Positions 35,667 to 45,243 of a DNA stretch of 64,000 nt are shown here, piece by piece. The translations under genes and the position numbers were made by a program. Position 1 is the stretch's first letter; each line of letters opens with the position of its first letter. The DNA lies in contig CAKZQC010000026.1 in NCBI GenBank assembly GCA_937139495.1, positions 310,001 to 374,000 on the forward strand, read 5' to 3'. This DNA is from an uncultured Saprospiraceae bacterium. GTDB taxonomy: Bacteria > Bacteroidota > Bacteroidia > Chitinophagales > Saprospiraceae. Under the pieces are notes generated by a model, which was given only the letters and a program-made list of their open reading frames with translations, searched no databases and was not told where the DNA came from.

Positions 35667-36677
35667 ATGGATTCTTTAACGCAAGGACTATTAGGGGCGA
35701 CAACTTTTGCGATAGTCAAAGATAAAGAGATTGGTAAGAAGTCGTTATTGATAGGAGCTATTGCGGGGACTATTCCAGATTTAGATGTTTTTTTAGCACC
35801 ATTTTTCAGCGAAGTTGCTTTTTTGACAGTTCACAGAAGTGTTTCTCATTCTATTATTTTAGCAGTTGTATTGAGTGTAGGTTTAGGAATGTTATTTCAT
35901 TGGATTTACAAGAAGAAGCAATCAAAATCTAAGTGGATAGTAGCTTTTTTTTTGGCAATAATGACCCATTCTCTATTAGATTGGTGTACCACCTATGGCA
36001 CCAAGTTACTGAGCCCATTTAGTGGTCATTTGTTTTCTACGAATAATATTCATGTATTTGAGCCAATTTACACTTCAATCCTATTAATTGGAGTGATGCT
36101 TCTGTTGGTAGGCAAAAAGCCTCCAATTAAAAGGCAACGAATCATCAATTGGACGGTACTATTTTCTACACTTTATTTAGGATGGACATTTATCTCAAAA
36201 GGTATTGCAAATCATCAATTTGTCAACGAATTGGAGGCACAGCATATCGCATACGAAAGATTCATTGTTTCTCCGACGCCATTCAATTCGGTGTTGTGGC
36301 ATGGAATTGCAAAGACGTCAGAGGGCTATTATTTGGCTACTTATAGTTTATTCGATAAGAGAGCATCTATACCGTTTTACTTTGAGTCTAGTGCCAATGA
36401 TTTGATAGAAAAAATAGATAGCAATAGGTTGGTAAAGTATTATTTGGAGTATACACAAGACTTTCCTTTGATTAAATTAGATTCGGCTGGAACCGTCCAA
36501 ATATATGCTATCAAATATGGTGCAGTCAACTATTTTGGTCAACCAAGGTTTATTTACCCACTGGTTTTTAATATTCATGACATGAAAGATGAAAATATCA
36601 AAATTGATCATTCATCAACTCAGAAAGGACCAGTTGAAAACTACCATAATTTATGGGTTAGAATAAAAGGAATTTAA
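35667..36677 (+). CDS. YdjM-family membrane metal-dependent hydrolase
   Basis: A 336-residue membrane protein of the YdjM/LexA-binding, metal-dependent hydrolase family. The ATG at 35667 gives MDSLTQGLLGATTFA, the canonical start. Metal-binding features: IPDLDVF (about 38-44), HRSVSHSI (about 56-63), MTHSLLDW and the HLFSTNNIHVFEPIYT segment. About four or five membrane helices are followed by a ~150-residue C-terminal soluble domain. The biological substrate is not established for the family. It is transcribed rightward with no close neighbour. Confidence 0.87.
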   Translation: MDSLTQGLLGATTFAIVKDKEIGKKSLLIGAIAGTIPDLDVFLAPFFSEVAFLTVHRSVSHSIILAVVLSVGLGMLFHWIYKKKQSKSKWIVAFFLAIMTHSLLDWCTTYGTKLLSPFSGHLFSTNNIHVFEPIYTSILLIGVMLLLVGKKPPIKRQRIINWTVLFSTLYLGWTFISKGIANHQFVNELEAQHIAYERFIVSPTPFNSVLWHGIAKTSEGYYLATYSLFDKRASIPFYFESSANDLIEKIDSNRLVKYYLEYTQDFPLIKLDSAGTVQIYAIKYGAVNYFGQPRFIYPLVFNIHDMKDENIKIDHSSTQKGPVENYHNLWVRIKGI

Positions 36678-36696
36678 TTTTAGCTCTAGTTTAGCA

Positions 36697-36734
36697 ACAA
36701 AAAAAGAAGCCCTCGCTTCAAAGAAGAAACGAGG
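36697..36734 (-). terminator. Rho-independent terminator of the CotH-type gene
   Basis: On the minus strand arms CCTCGTTTC and GAAGCGAGG (36711-36719 with 36726-36734, one G-U pair) with a 6-base loop are followed by a T-rich run, downstream of the leftward 36801-39104 gene. Confidence 0.8.
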
Positions 36735-36800
36735 ACTAGCCTTAGAGAAAAAACTGTGACTCGAAAGGAGTCTGTTGCACTGTGTAATTTTTATGGTGGA

Positions 36801-39104
36801 TTATTGCACAACCACTTTGATGGTCGTACCTTCTACGGATACTAAGTACAAACCTGCTGCCCAATCGCTTGTAGCAATCGTCAACGAGCTAGTAACTGTA
36901 TTTTGGTAAACAACTCGACCGTGCAAGTCATAGACTTGTACTAATCTTTCTTTTTCTTCCTCTTCTGCTACATTGATCTGAAAAGAAACACGAGCAGGAT
37001 TAGGGAAGGCTTGTATATTTAATGCTTGTTGTTGGAGTATATCCACACTTACAATCGAAGTCATATTTTCAGCATCAAAAGTGGGGGGCATAGAACGGAA
37101 GCTACCTGTGCCATTCGGAAAACGACCATAAGTCGTATCGGTAACTTGTGCTGGATAAACGATAGCGTCTAAGACTACACCGCCGGTGTCACTCAAGTAA
37201 ACACCTTCGCCACCTGCCGACAATTTGAAATTGGCGTGCAAGCCTGTTTGAGCACCATCATTGTCTGCCCAGATAATCAAATAATCATTGGCTCCAATGG
37301 TAGTTCCTGTGGGGAATTGCCATTGCAACAAATCGGTACTATCGTCCGACAAGTGATAATTGGACAAGTCCATAGCCGTAGTACCATTGTTGTATAATTC
37401 AATCCAGTCGTCAAACTCCCCATCTTGGTCAGCCATAACAGTGCTGTTAGAAGCCAAAAACTCATTGATAACAACGTCACCTCCTACGGGTGTAATACTT
37501 CCGCTGCTGATGGTGTAAAATTCGTGTTGTGCTCGCTGTGGCGAAAATTTGCCTATGTTGGCATTCTCTGCATAGATATAATACTGCATCATAATCGTTG
37601 ACATAACGACATCTACGCCATATACACCATCGCCAGCTGCACCATCGTTGTGCAATCCATCATCGTACATCAATACACGCTCAAATGGAGCACCGATTGC
37701 AGAGCGATAGCCCAAATAAACATCATCTTCATCTTGTACCGTTGTCGTAATCGTAAAGGTCGAACCTAGAGCAGGAGTAGCAACAGAGGTTAGTATATTG
37801 CTAATTGTAGGTTCTGTCTGCGTGAAATCGCTCAAGGCTAATAAATAGGTAGAACGAGCGTCCATTAGATTGGTAATACCAATATAAGAGCTTCCTCCAC
37901 CAGGGCCACCTGGTCCACCAGGACCGCCAGGGCCACCACCTGAACTGACATCTGTAGTCAAGTTGCTAGTAAAGTTAGCGTACGTAAAGAATTTATTAGG
38001 ATCTGCTTGTACATCAGCATCAATGGTAGTTTGTAAGGCTTGACCTTTGGTCAAATAGGTATTGTTATCGAAGTTTTCGAGCAACATGGTTTTGTAATGT
38101 GCCAAATACATACGTTTGTACATCGGGATACTCAATAGTTGACTAATCAATGGGAAGTTAGCGTCATTTTCGTGTAGTAGATGACTTAGTTGCTGTTTAG
38201 CAGCATTAGAATTGAGATTGCCACTGCCTGTCATTGCAAACTGACCAAAGGACTCATTCAAATCCCAAACAATAGGGATAAACTGGCGGTAATCGTTGCG
38301 GTAGAGGTAGTAGTTTTGAGCGAAACCACCAATGTAGCTATCCAGATTGACAAAAGAATTGTCAAAAGCTAACATCCACAATGCTCTATCTACATCTAAT
38401 ACTTTTTCGATGTCGGCAATGTTATTTTTGAGCGTATCACACAAGTCAATCAATTCGTTCCAACCTGCATCTGATTTGAGCTCGTAAGCATCATAATAAT
38501 CGCTGCTGTCCGTTCCTTGATAAACTAGGTTTGGATAGTCGGTAGTACTCGGTCCTGCACCTGCAGGTGGGTTACATTTTACAAAGGTATTATCTTTGGA
38601 ATAAAAGTACTTATTGACAAATTTTTTGCCAATAGATTCGGAATTGCTATACAAACCAATCAAACTACCATTGACCGTCACGGTGGCATAGTTAGAAAGA
38701 GGCGCATCCATGTATTGACGTAATATTTGATACGACAATACTTCTCGTACAAACGAAGGGTCATTGGCTACATTGCTCAATTTAATGTCGGTATAGCCGT
38801 CATATTCATGATCCTTGTAAGTATCCAATTCGATATGAAATGGGTTCTTAGTTTGGTTTGCATTGTAGGTGCTATTGCCTTTGTATTTGACACCAACACT
38901 ATCGAATATAGTTCCATTAATTGTGACACTTTGTGCCATGATATAGTTTTCGCTGCCTGCCTTTTCGGCATCTAGTAGCTGATCCCAATTGGATTGGGCA
39001 AAGGTGATTTCTATAGTCTGAACGGTGTTCAAATCATAGAAGTTTTGTGCTTGTATTTGGAGACTCAGCAAGCAAAAAACAAACAACAGTAAGTTCTTTT
39101 TCAA
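36801..39104 (-). CDS. Secreted CotH-kinase and lamin-tail protein with T9SS type A sorting domain
   Basis: A 767-residue exported protein. Signal peptide 1-19 (ends QIQAQ). Residues ~25-380 are a CotH-type kinase domain: YKGNSTYN in the N-terminal lobe, TVTVNGSLIGLYSNSESIGKKF, and IPIVWDLNESFG carrying the catalytic Asp. A glycine/proline linker (GGPGGPGGPGG around 392-408) and an Ig-like region follow, then a lamin-tail domain (about 535-650, VINEFLASN, DDWIELYNNG) and a type A sorting domain with YPNP (about 695-767). Secreted CotH-like kinases phosphorylate secreted proteins in spores; in Bacteroidota the targets are unknown. The complete domain set suggests a functional surface or released enzyme. 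Confidence 0.9.
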   Translation of the reverse strand: MKKNLLLFVFCLLSLQIQAQNFYDLNTVQTIEITFAQSNWDQLLDAEKAGSENYIMAQSVTINGTIFDSVGVKYKGNSTYNANQTKNPFHIELDTYKDHEYDGYTDIKLSNVANDPSFVREVLSYQILRQYMDAPLSNYATVTVNGSLIGLYSNSESIGKKFVNKYFYSKDNTFVKCNPPAGAGPSTTDYPNLVYQGTDSSDYYDAYELKSDAGWNELIDLCDTLKNNIADIEKVLDVDRALWMLAFDNSFVNLDSYIGGFAQNYYLYRNDYRQFIPIVWDLNESFGQFAMTGSGNLNSNAAKQQLSHLLHENDANFPLISQLLSIPMYKRMYLAHYKTMLLENFDNNTYLTKGQALQTTIDADVQADPNKFFTYANFTSNLTTDVSSGGGPGGPGGPGGPGGGSSYIGITNLMDARSTYLLALSDFTQTEPTISNILTSVATPALGSTFTITTTVQDEDDVYLGYRSAIGAPFERVLMYDDGLHNDGAAGDGVYGVDVVMSTIMMQYYIYAENANIGKFSPQRAQHEFYTISSGSITPVGGDVVINEFLASNSTVMADQDGEFDDWIELYNNGTTAMDLSNYHLSDDSTDLLQWQFPTGTTIGANDYLIIWADNDGAQTGLHANFKLSAGGEGVYLSDTGGVVLDAIVYPAQVTDTTYGRFPNGTGSFRSMPPTFDAENMTSIVSVDILQQQALNIQAFPNPARVSFQINVAEEEEKERLVQVYDLHGRVVYQNTVTSSLTIATSDWAAGLYLVSVEGTTIKVVVQ

Positions 39105-39138
39105 AGTAGTCTAGTTTAGAATTATGAAATACTATTAA

Positions 39139-39185
39139 TGAAGTTGTTTTAAAAGTCATACCAAATGACTTTTAAAACAACTTCA
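39139..39185. repeat. Perfect 21-bp inverted repeat containing the ACAACTTC motif
   Basis: Arms 39139-39159 and 39165-39185 are perfect inverted copies around the 5-base loop ACCAA. The arm begins TGAAGTTGTTTTAAAAG; the shorter core occurs at several other intergenic sites. There is no T run beyond T-rich arms, so its role as a terminator between the leftward rRNA methyltransferase and CotH genes is uncertain. Confidence 0.7.
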
Positions 39186-39225
39186 ACTACTTAGACGAAC
39201 TATAAGATAGAATCCTTCGGAATAT

Positions 39226-39978
39226 TTATAAATTTCTGCGCATTATTTCGCTAGCGACTACCGTAGCAGCACAAGCGACATTGAGTGACTCTACGCCGTT
39301 TGCCATAGGAATCGAAAAGTGTTGTGTGGTCAGACTTTCGGTACTCTCCGAAACGCCCAAAGATTCGTTGCCCAAAACAAAAATAGCTTTGTCGGCAAAG
39401 TCGGCAGTATAAATATTGACACCTTGTTCGCCCGAAAGGCTATAAATAGCAAAATTATTTTCTTTCGCTTTTTTGAGGACAGGCGTGAGGCGTTCCGTTT
39501 TGAGTATGACCGACTTGAATACGACGCCAGCAGAAGCCTTGATAACCAGAGAGTTGAGTTTGGCGGAGCCTTTGCGAGGCAATATAATACCATCAATCCC
39601 TAATGCCGTGCAAGTACGAATAATCATACCTACATTGGCAGGCGTCGTGATGCCATCGAGGGCTACAAGTTTTACTTTTTTTTGCTGTTGCTGCTCCAAA
39701 TAATCGAGTGCATCGTCCATTTGGGGTGTATGAATATCCGCCGCAATCCCTTGATCCTGTTTTGGATTCTTGGAAATACGAGATACTTCGTCGGGTGTCA
39801 TTCGGATACATTCTATCCCTTTGGCGGTACAAATGTCAAGTATTTGTTTGATAATATCGCCCTTGGCTTTGTGAGCCAACAGCACTTTGGCGACACGAAT
39901 ACTATCATCTTGCAGTACTTCGATTACTGGTTTTCTGCCATATACGGTCAAGAATTGATCTCTTGGATGCTTTGCCAT
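39226..39978 (-). CDS. rlmB: SpoU-family 23S rRNA 2'-O-ribose methyltransferase (RlmB-like)
   Basis: A 250-residue TrmH/SpoU methyltransferase. The N-terminal substrate-binding domain (about 1-85, VYGRKPVIEVL) is followed by the trefoil-knot domain with its three motifs: NVGMIIRTCTALGIDGII, IFVLGNESLGVS and IPMANGVESLNVACAA. RlmB methylates G2251 in 23S rRNA; close relatives act on tRNA or other sites, so RlmB is the best but not the only choice. The start Met lies 243 bp upstream of the CFA-synthase-like gene's end and is an independent leftward unit. Confidence 0.9.
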   Translation of the reverse strand: MAKHPRDQFLTVYGRKPVIEVLQDDSIRVAKVLLAHKAKGDIIKQILDICTAKGIECIRMTPDEVSRISKNPKQDQGIAADIHTPQMDDALDYLEQQQQKKVKLVALDGITTPANVGMIIRTCTALGIDGIILPRKGSAKLNSLVIKASAGVVFKSVILKTERLTPVLKKAKENNFAIYSLSGEQGVNIYTADFADKAIFVLGNESLGVSESTESLTTQHFSIPMANGVESLNVACAATVVASEIMRRNL

Positions 39979-40024
39979 TTTTAATAAAGTCTATTTTGGA
40001 TTGCCATAAAAAAACAAAAGTACG

Positions 40025-40067
40025 AAAAAAAGAGCTACTCCAACACCTTATTGGTTAAAGTAGCTCT
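40025..40067 (-). terminator. Rho-independent terminator region of the CFA-synthase-like gene
   Basis: On the minus strand the perfect arms AGAGCTACT/AGTAGCTCT (40031-40039 with 40059-40067) are followed by a T run, downstream of the leftward gene at 40222-41418. The distance of about 155 bp to the stop, with a dispersed repeat between them, suggests the repeat was inserted later. Confidence 0.75.
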
Positions 40068-40128
40068 TCGTGATGAACCTCTGATTGTAGTAACCTCTAC
40101 TTAATAAATTCTACTCACGTAAGTCTAG

Positions 40129-40168
40129 TATCTAACAGCAACGCAGTCTTGCCAAAAGCAACGCTAAC
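40129..40168. repeat. Dispersed repeat, copy 1 (shortest)
   Basis: TATCTAACAGCAACGCAGTC and the following AAGCAACGCTAAC block match the core of the repeats at 45123 and 53232. Only about 40 bp are clearly shared. An ACAACTTC motif follows at 40182-40192. Confidence 0.6.
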
Positions 40169-40221
40169 TGCCATCTTTATCTAAACAACTTCTTTATCTA
40201 ATATCTAAAAAGTGAATCTCT

Positions 40222-41418
40222 CTAAGATTTCTCTTCGTGCTGTCTAGAGATTTTTGCGAATCCAGATTGAGCAGCGATACCAATACTTTTGTTGCCAATA
40301 AAACGGCTTCTGTCAAATTTATTGGTGTTTTTGTAGGCGACGATTTGATAAGCCGTAGAACCGCCTTGTTTGGCAATAACGGTTGACCATGCTAAGAATA
40401 CTTCGTACATTCTGAACGTGTTTTGACCATATTTAGCGAGTACTTTTTCTTCATTGCTTAGCCAGTTGTCGTACCAAGCATTGATAGTGCGAGAATAGTG
40501 AATACCGATGTTTTCGACCGAGTGTATTTCAAAACCTACTTTTTCCATGCGTTGCAAATCCCAGTTGAGCGGCATAGAAGCATCGGCACCAGAAAAAATG
40601 TATTCGTTCATGAATAAGCCCCACAACAAATCTTCTTGGTTGGGACCACGGAATAAGCTATCACGCTCCCGAAGAGCCGCTATTTGCATATAAAAAATAC
40701 CATCATCTTCTAGCATATCATAGACCTGCGCCATGAATTTTTTGAAGTTTTTGATGCCAACATGTTCCGCCATTTCCAGACAAGTAATTTTGTCCCATTT
40801 TCTATTTTTGGGAATATCACGATAGTCGGCAATCGTTACGTTAGCCTTTCCTTCTACGTCATATTCTCGGATTTGTTTTCTAGCCCATTCGGCACCAGCA
40901 GGAGCGATGGTGATACCCGTCGTTTGAGCACCGTAATACTTCGCCATGTGTGCAATCAAGGTACCCCAGCCACAGCCAATATCCAATAATTTATCACCTT
41001 CTTCTAGTTGGATTTTTTGGGCAATGATGTCCATTTTATTATCTTGAGCTTGCTCCAGTGTTTCGTCGTCACTGGTGTAGTAGCAGCTCGTGTAAATCAT
41101 GCGTTCACCCAAAAACCAACTGAACAAATCGTTTTGATTGTCGTAATGACTGCGAATGATTTCTTCATCTTGTTTTTGAGAATGGTTGATGACTTCAGGA
41201 ATCATGCGGGTGACAAAAAACTTGTAGTGATGACCGATGTAATCATAAGTGAAAATATCATCTTTATCTTCCGACAATAATTCCAAAAGACCTTTGTTAA
41301 TATCAATTTTGCCAGCCATATAATCTTCTACAAAATAGCCGATAGAAACCTTCTTTTTTCTGTATCTAGCGGTCACACTATCGTGTATTACTTCTACAAA
41401 GTCTGAAATCTTTTTCAT
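40222..41418 (-). CDS. Cyclopropane-fatty-acyl-phospholipid synthase-like SAM methyltransferase
   Basis: A 398-residue protein of the CFA synthase/mycolic acid methyltransferase family. The N-terminal ~90 residues are a helical lid region; HYDNQNDLF (91-99) and YTSCYYT (109-115) are the substrate-side signatures; LLDIGCGWG (144-152) is the SAM-binding motif I, and CLEMAEHVG carries the catalytic Glu. In Bacteroidota related enzymes methylate sphingolipid bases or form cyclopropane or branched lipids, so the acceptor is a membrane lipid but not defined. The gene ends with an ACAACTTC-containing region and stands alone on the minus strand. Confidence 0.88.
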   Translation of the reverse strand: MKKISDFVEVIHDSVTARYRKKKVSIGYFVEDYMAGKIDINKGLLELLSEDKDDIFTYDYIGHHYKFFVTRMIPEVINHSQKQDEEIIRSHYDNQNDLFSWFLGERMIYTSCYYTSDDETLEQAQDNKMDIIAQKIQLEEGDKLLDIGCGWGTLIAHMAKYYGAQTTGITIAPAGAEWARKQIREYDVEGKANVTIADYRDIPKNRKWDKITCLEMAEHVGIKNFKKFMAQVYDMLEDDGIFYMQIAALRERDSLFRGPNQEDLLWGLFMNEYIFSGADASMPLNWDLQRMEKVGFEIHSVENIGIHYSRTINAWYDNWLSNEEKVLAKYGQNTFRMYEVFLAWSTVIAKQGGSTAYQIVAYKNTNKFDRSRFIGNKSIGIAAQSGFAKISRQHEEKS

Positions 41419-41633
41419 TATTGATAAACGATTTTTGATGAATAATTAAATTTGGTGTAGTATCTTATCCAAGCACTACAAAACATACTTGTTAAAACAA
41501 CTTCAATAAAAATAAACCAATAAATGCTCTTTTTTTATAGAATGTACTTTTTAATTCAAATAAGGACTAACTTATATCTATAATAACCTCTAATGATAGT
41601 ACGATTTGATATTCAATATGATAGAATAAAACT

Positions 41634-42695
41634 ATGGCTAATTCTTCCAATTTTTTGACTCGAAAAATATATCCATATCTGGCTCAACGATGGGTTTATC
41701 ATGGACTTATTTGGGGTGTCTATGTGCTATTGTTGGTTGTCCTGAATAGAGGACAACAAACCAATATAGCTATTATTATACAACAGACAATTTTGCATCT
41801 TTTGTTTGTAATGGTCGTCGTTTATGCCAATTATCAATACGTATTGCCTACGTATTTATTGCAAAAAAAATATGTCCAATTTCTATTGGCAGCTATTGCT
41901 TTGACGATTGTTGTTGCCCCATTGGAGTTGGTTGTTTTGTACTGGAGTTTGAGTGATTACCCCAATCGACAGGTTAAGTTATTGGAACAACAAACAGGGC
42001 ATTTTGTCTTATTTTTTGTAATCATTCTGCTGAGTACGACTATCAAGATAATCAAAGATTGGATACGGCAGCAGCGCGTACAACAAGAGTTGGAACGAAA
42101 GACATTGCAATCGGAATTGAGCTTTTTGAAATCTCAAATCAACCCTCACTTTTTATTCAATACGCTGAATAGCATTTATGCACTGACCCTCAAAAAATCG
42201 GAAAAAGCACCTGAAGTAGTTTTGCAACTCTCTGAAATGATGCGGTATATGCTGTATCGAAGCGATGAAAAAAAGGTATCTTTGTTGGGAGAAATACAAT
42301 ATATACAAAATTACTTGGCACTCGAAAAACTGCGTTATGGCAACAAAGCGCAAATCGAATTTGAATGTCACATTGCACAGCCTGACCAATATCTGATTGC
42401 ACCCTTGTTATTGATTCCTTTTTTGGAAAACAGCTTTAAGCACGGACTGAGTCAAAGTATTGCCGTAGGCACCGTTACTTGTATGCTCTTTGTAGAGCAA
42501 TTGGAGGGCAAAACTATATTGGATTTCACCTTACAGAATAGCAAAACAACAGAACGAGATGTCCGTTATATCAAGGGCGGGATTGGGTTGGTCAATGTTC
42601 GAAGAAGGTTAGAATTAATTTATCCCAACCAATACCAATTGGAAATAGAAGAAACGGAAGAATTGTATCTCGTCAATTTGCAACTCGAACTCTAA
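41634..42695 (+). CDS. LytS-type membrane histidine kinase (His_kinase family)
   Basis: A 353-residue sensor kinase. Four membrane helices (about 22-38, 45-67, 82-105 and 123-140) with almost no extracellular loop are followed by a coiled segment and the His_kinase motif KSQINPHFLFNTLNS with phospho-acceptor His172, then a C-terminal ATPase part with an N box (PFLENSFKHG) and a GGIGLVNVRRRL G box. This is the usual partner of a LytTR regulator, which lies 50 bp downstream. The signal is unknown. Both genes and the following helical protein appear to form one operon. Confidence 0.92.
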   Translation: MANSSNFLTRKIYPYLAQRWVYHGLIWGVYVLLLVVLNRGQQTNIAIIIQQTILHLLFVMVVVYANYQYVLPTYLLQKKYVQFLLAAIALTIVVAPLELVVLYWSLSDYPNRQVKLLEQQTGHFVLFFVIILLSTTIKIIKDWIRQQRVQQELERKTLQSELSFLKSQINPHFLFNTLNSIYALTLKKSEKAPEVVLQLSEMMRYMLYRSDEKKVSLLGEIQYIQNYLALEKLRYGNKAQIEFECHIAQPDQYLIAPLLLIPFLENSFKHGLSQSIAVGTVTCMLFVEQLEGKTILDFTLQNSKTTERDVRYIKGGIGLVNVRRRLELIYPNQYQLEIEETEELYLVNLQLEL

Positions 42696-42745
42696 GCAGT
42701 ACTTTTTTTAAAAGAAAAAAAACACCCCTAAAATTTTAGCTAAAT

Positions 42746-43471
42746 ATGAATGTACTAATCGTAGATGATGAACCATTGGCACAAGAAGTATTGGAGACGT
42801 ATATCCAAAAGTTTCCGAATTTGCAACTGGTGCAGAAGTGCAGCAATGCCGTAGAGGCACACGCAGCGCTAGAACAACATAGTGTGGACTTGATGTTTTT
42901 GGATATACAAATGCCTCAAATATCAGGATTGGATTTTCTCAAAACATTGGACAATCCACCCAAGGTGATTTTTACGACTGCCTTTTCGGAATATGCCTTG
43001 GAGGGATTCGAGTTGGGTGTCGTTGATTATTTGCTCAAGCCTATTTCGCTAGAACGATTTGCCAAAGCGATACACAAAGTGACTGCCAATACGATGACGG
43101 TTGGTAGCACGCCCGTGGGCGGCAACAAATCGGTAGAATCTGTTGTTACGACACAGGATTTTATATTTGTCAAGTCGGATAAGAAACTTGTTAAGGTGTT
43201 TTTTGAAGACATTTTTTATATAGAAGGGCTCAAGGATTATGTGATACTGCATACGCCCAATGGCAGATTGGTGACACTCCAGACCATGAAAAGTCTAGAA
43301 GCGAAGTTGCCACAAGAACTGTTTATGCGGATACACCGTTCTTATATTATCAATATCAACAAAATAGCGGTACTAGAAGGAAATATGGTAAATGTCAACA
43401 AAAAAAATATACCAGTAGGCAAAAATTACCGAGATAACTTATTGACTATCGTAAATAAAAATAGACTGTAG
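42746..43471 (+). CDS. LytTR family response regulator
   Basis: A 241-residue regulator. The receiver domain (1-115) has acidic Asp7-Asp8, phospho-acceptor Asp53 (LMFLDIQMP), the switch T-A-F and Lys in LLKPIS. The C-terminal LytTR DNA-binding domain starts at about 140 (FIFVKSDKKLVKV) and includes the HRSYIININKI segment. It pairs with the upstream kinase at 50 bp distance. LytTR regulators of this type bind short direct repeats near promoters; no such site is obvious immediately upstream of the operon. Confidence 0.93.
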   Translation: MNVLIVDDEPLAQEVLETYIQKFPNLQLVQKCSNAVEAHAALEQHSVDLMFLDIQMPQISGLDFLKTLDNPPKVIFTTAFSEYALEGFELGVVDYLLKPISLERFAKAIHKVTANTMTVGSTPVGGNKSVESVVTTQDFIFVKSDKKLVKVFFEDIFYIEGLKDYVILHTPNGRLVTLQTMKSLEAKLPQELFMRIHRSYIININKIAVLEGNMVNVNKKNIPVGKNYRDNLLTIVNKNRL

Positions 43472-43482
43472 GAAGCATAAAA

Positions 43483-45027
43483 ATGGATACTAATCAAAAA
43501 TTATACTTATTTCAATTAATCAAATCACTGTCCTCTTCTGAGAAAGGATATGTCAAAAAATACTGTGCCAAAAATGGGGCAGGAGCGGCGTATCTGAAGT
43601 TGTTCGATGCGGTAGAAAAACAAGTGGTTTATGATGAGGAGGCCATCAAAAAGAGATTCAAAAAAGAAAAATTTGTCAATCAGTTTTCGGTCGCTAAAAA
43701 CTATCTCATTAAGGCAATCCTTAAAAGCTTACGCTCTTACCACGCAGAGTCTTCCAAGAATATTCAGGTGCATGAGTTGCTGCTCGAAATAGAAATTCTG
43801 CATGGCAAAAGATTGGCTGGATTGAGTCAAAAACTACTCCGAAAAGCTAAAAAAATAGCATTGGAATCGGAGTTGTACAATCACTATGCAGAAATCTCTT
43901 TTTGGGATTTTAGATTGACCTTATCTGCTGAATATACCGACCAAACCGACCAACAAATGGAAACAATTAAGAAGGTGGGCAATGAAGGTATGGATTCTAT
44001 TTTGTTGTTGTATCAATACCGACATTTGGCGTATGATATTTACAAATACACACTAAAATCAGGGTATAGTAGGGAGGCAGCAGCACTCGCCGTGGCACAT
44101 GACTTCGAACAACACGAACTGCTGCAAGCACCGCCTACACAAAGTGTCAGAGCGTTGGGCAGGTATTACAATATTTGGACAAAAATACACGAAATCAAAA
44201 ACGATTTTGAAGCGGGTTATGAAACAAGCCGAAAGTTTGTGGCAGTGATACAAGATAATCCGCTAATATTTGCCGACTTTTTGATGTCTACAGTTGTGCC
44301 AGCACACTATAATTTAGTGGCAATTTGTGTTTCGCTGAACAAGAAGGAAATGTTTTTTGAGTGTTTAGAATATTTCAAAAAAATTCCTGTTTTATACAAG
44401 TGCAAGAACGAGTTGATTATACAAATGGTTGATTGTTATGCCATTAGTTTGGAGCTGAGTTTTTATACACAAAACGCCTATTTTGACCTCGCTAAAGATA
44501 TATTGGCGACAGCCGAAGCTATGGTTCAGGAACAAGCATTGCCCAGTATTGGGTTAGGGGTGCTACATCTAGAAATGGTCTATAGCATTGCTTATGCACA
44601 CTTTGGATTAGGGAATTATAATACCTCTGAGGATTGGGTAGCAATAGCATTGAATCAGCAAAAAAATAACATTCGAGAAGACATTATTTGTTTAGCACAA
44701 TTGCTGCATATCAATAATCATGTAGCGTTAGGTAATTATCAATACCTCAACAACCGCCTACGTTCTGTTTATCAGTTTATCAAAAAAATGAAGAAAGCAC
44801 ACGCTTTCGAGCTCGTTATGCTACAGTTCATCAAGAAGCTAATCAATGCTAAAAGCAATCAAGAGTTTTTTGATCTAATCAAGACGTACAAGACTCAATT
44901 TGTAGAGATAGAAAAAGATCCTTTTGTCAAGATGATTATGAAAAATTTTGATGTTATTTCGATGCTAGAAAGTAAACTACAGGACAGACCTTTTGCAGAA
45001 ATAGCTGCCGAGCGAAGAGCGAAGTAG
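43483..45027 (+). CDS. Large all-helical cytosolic protein of unknown function
   Basis: A 514-residue soluble protein. The sequence is almost entirely predicted alpha-helical, with repeated amphipathic helix pairs suggesting a TPR-like solenoid, though no clear TPR consensus can be aligned by eye. Its N-terminus (LYLFQLIKSLSSSEKGYVKKYC) and the KKRFKKEKFVNQFSVAKNYL segment are familiar from many conserved but unnamed Bacteroidota proteins. It starts 11 bp after the LytTR gene, so it is probably cotranscribed with the two-component pair and may act with it. Function is not known. Confidence 0.7.
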   Translation: MDTNQKLYLFQLIKSLSSSEKGYVKKYCAKNGAGAAYLKLFDAVEKQVVYDEEAIKKRFKKEKFVNQFSVAKNYLIKAILKSLRSYHAESSKNIQVHELLLEIEILHGKRLAGLSQKLLRKAKKIALESELYNHYAEISFWDFRLTLSAEYTDQTDQQMETIKKVGNEGMDSILLLYQYRHLAYDIYKYTLKSGYSREAAALAVAHDFEQHELLQAPPTQSVRALGRYYNIWTKIHEIKNDFEAGYETSRKFVAVIQDNPLIFADFLMSTVVPAHYNLVAICVSLNKKEMFFECLEYFKKIPVLYKCKNELIIQMVDCYAISLELSFYTQNAYFDLAKDILATAEAMVQEQALPSIGLGVLHLEMVYSIAYAHFGLGNYNTSEDWVAIALNQQKNNIREDIICLAQLLHINNHVALGNYQYLNNRLRSVYQFIKKMKKAHAFELVMLQFIKKLINAKSNQEFFDLIKTYKTQFVEIEKDPFVKMIMKNFDVISMLESKLQDRPFAEIAAERRAK

Positions 45028-45122
45028 AGAGGTGGTCTTGGAAAAAGTACACTTCTTTTTTAACGAATTAGCTTCTTCAGGAGTTTGCTTATCAAACAAA
45101 CCTTTGATAGGTGAACAGAAAA

Positions 45123-45232
45123 AAGCTATTGGAGGAGGTCTAACTTCTGGTATCTAACAGCAAAGCAGTCTTATTAAAAGCACCGCTAACGTTCATTCTT
45201 GCCAAAAAAAATATGCTAGCCAAAAAGTGTAG
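45123..45232. repeat. Dispersed ~110-bp repeat, copy 2
   Basis: Starts at AAGCTATT and includes GGAGGTCTAACTTCT, TATCTAACAGCAAAGC, an AAAGCACCGCTAAC block and GCTAGCCAAAAAGTGT near the end. The same blocks in the same order and spacing occur at 53232-53342. The 45028-45243 gap has no gene, but contains a small hairpin TATCAAA/TTTGATA just before the repeat. Confidence 0.72.
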
Positions 45233-45243
45233 GGACTATATCA

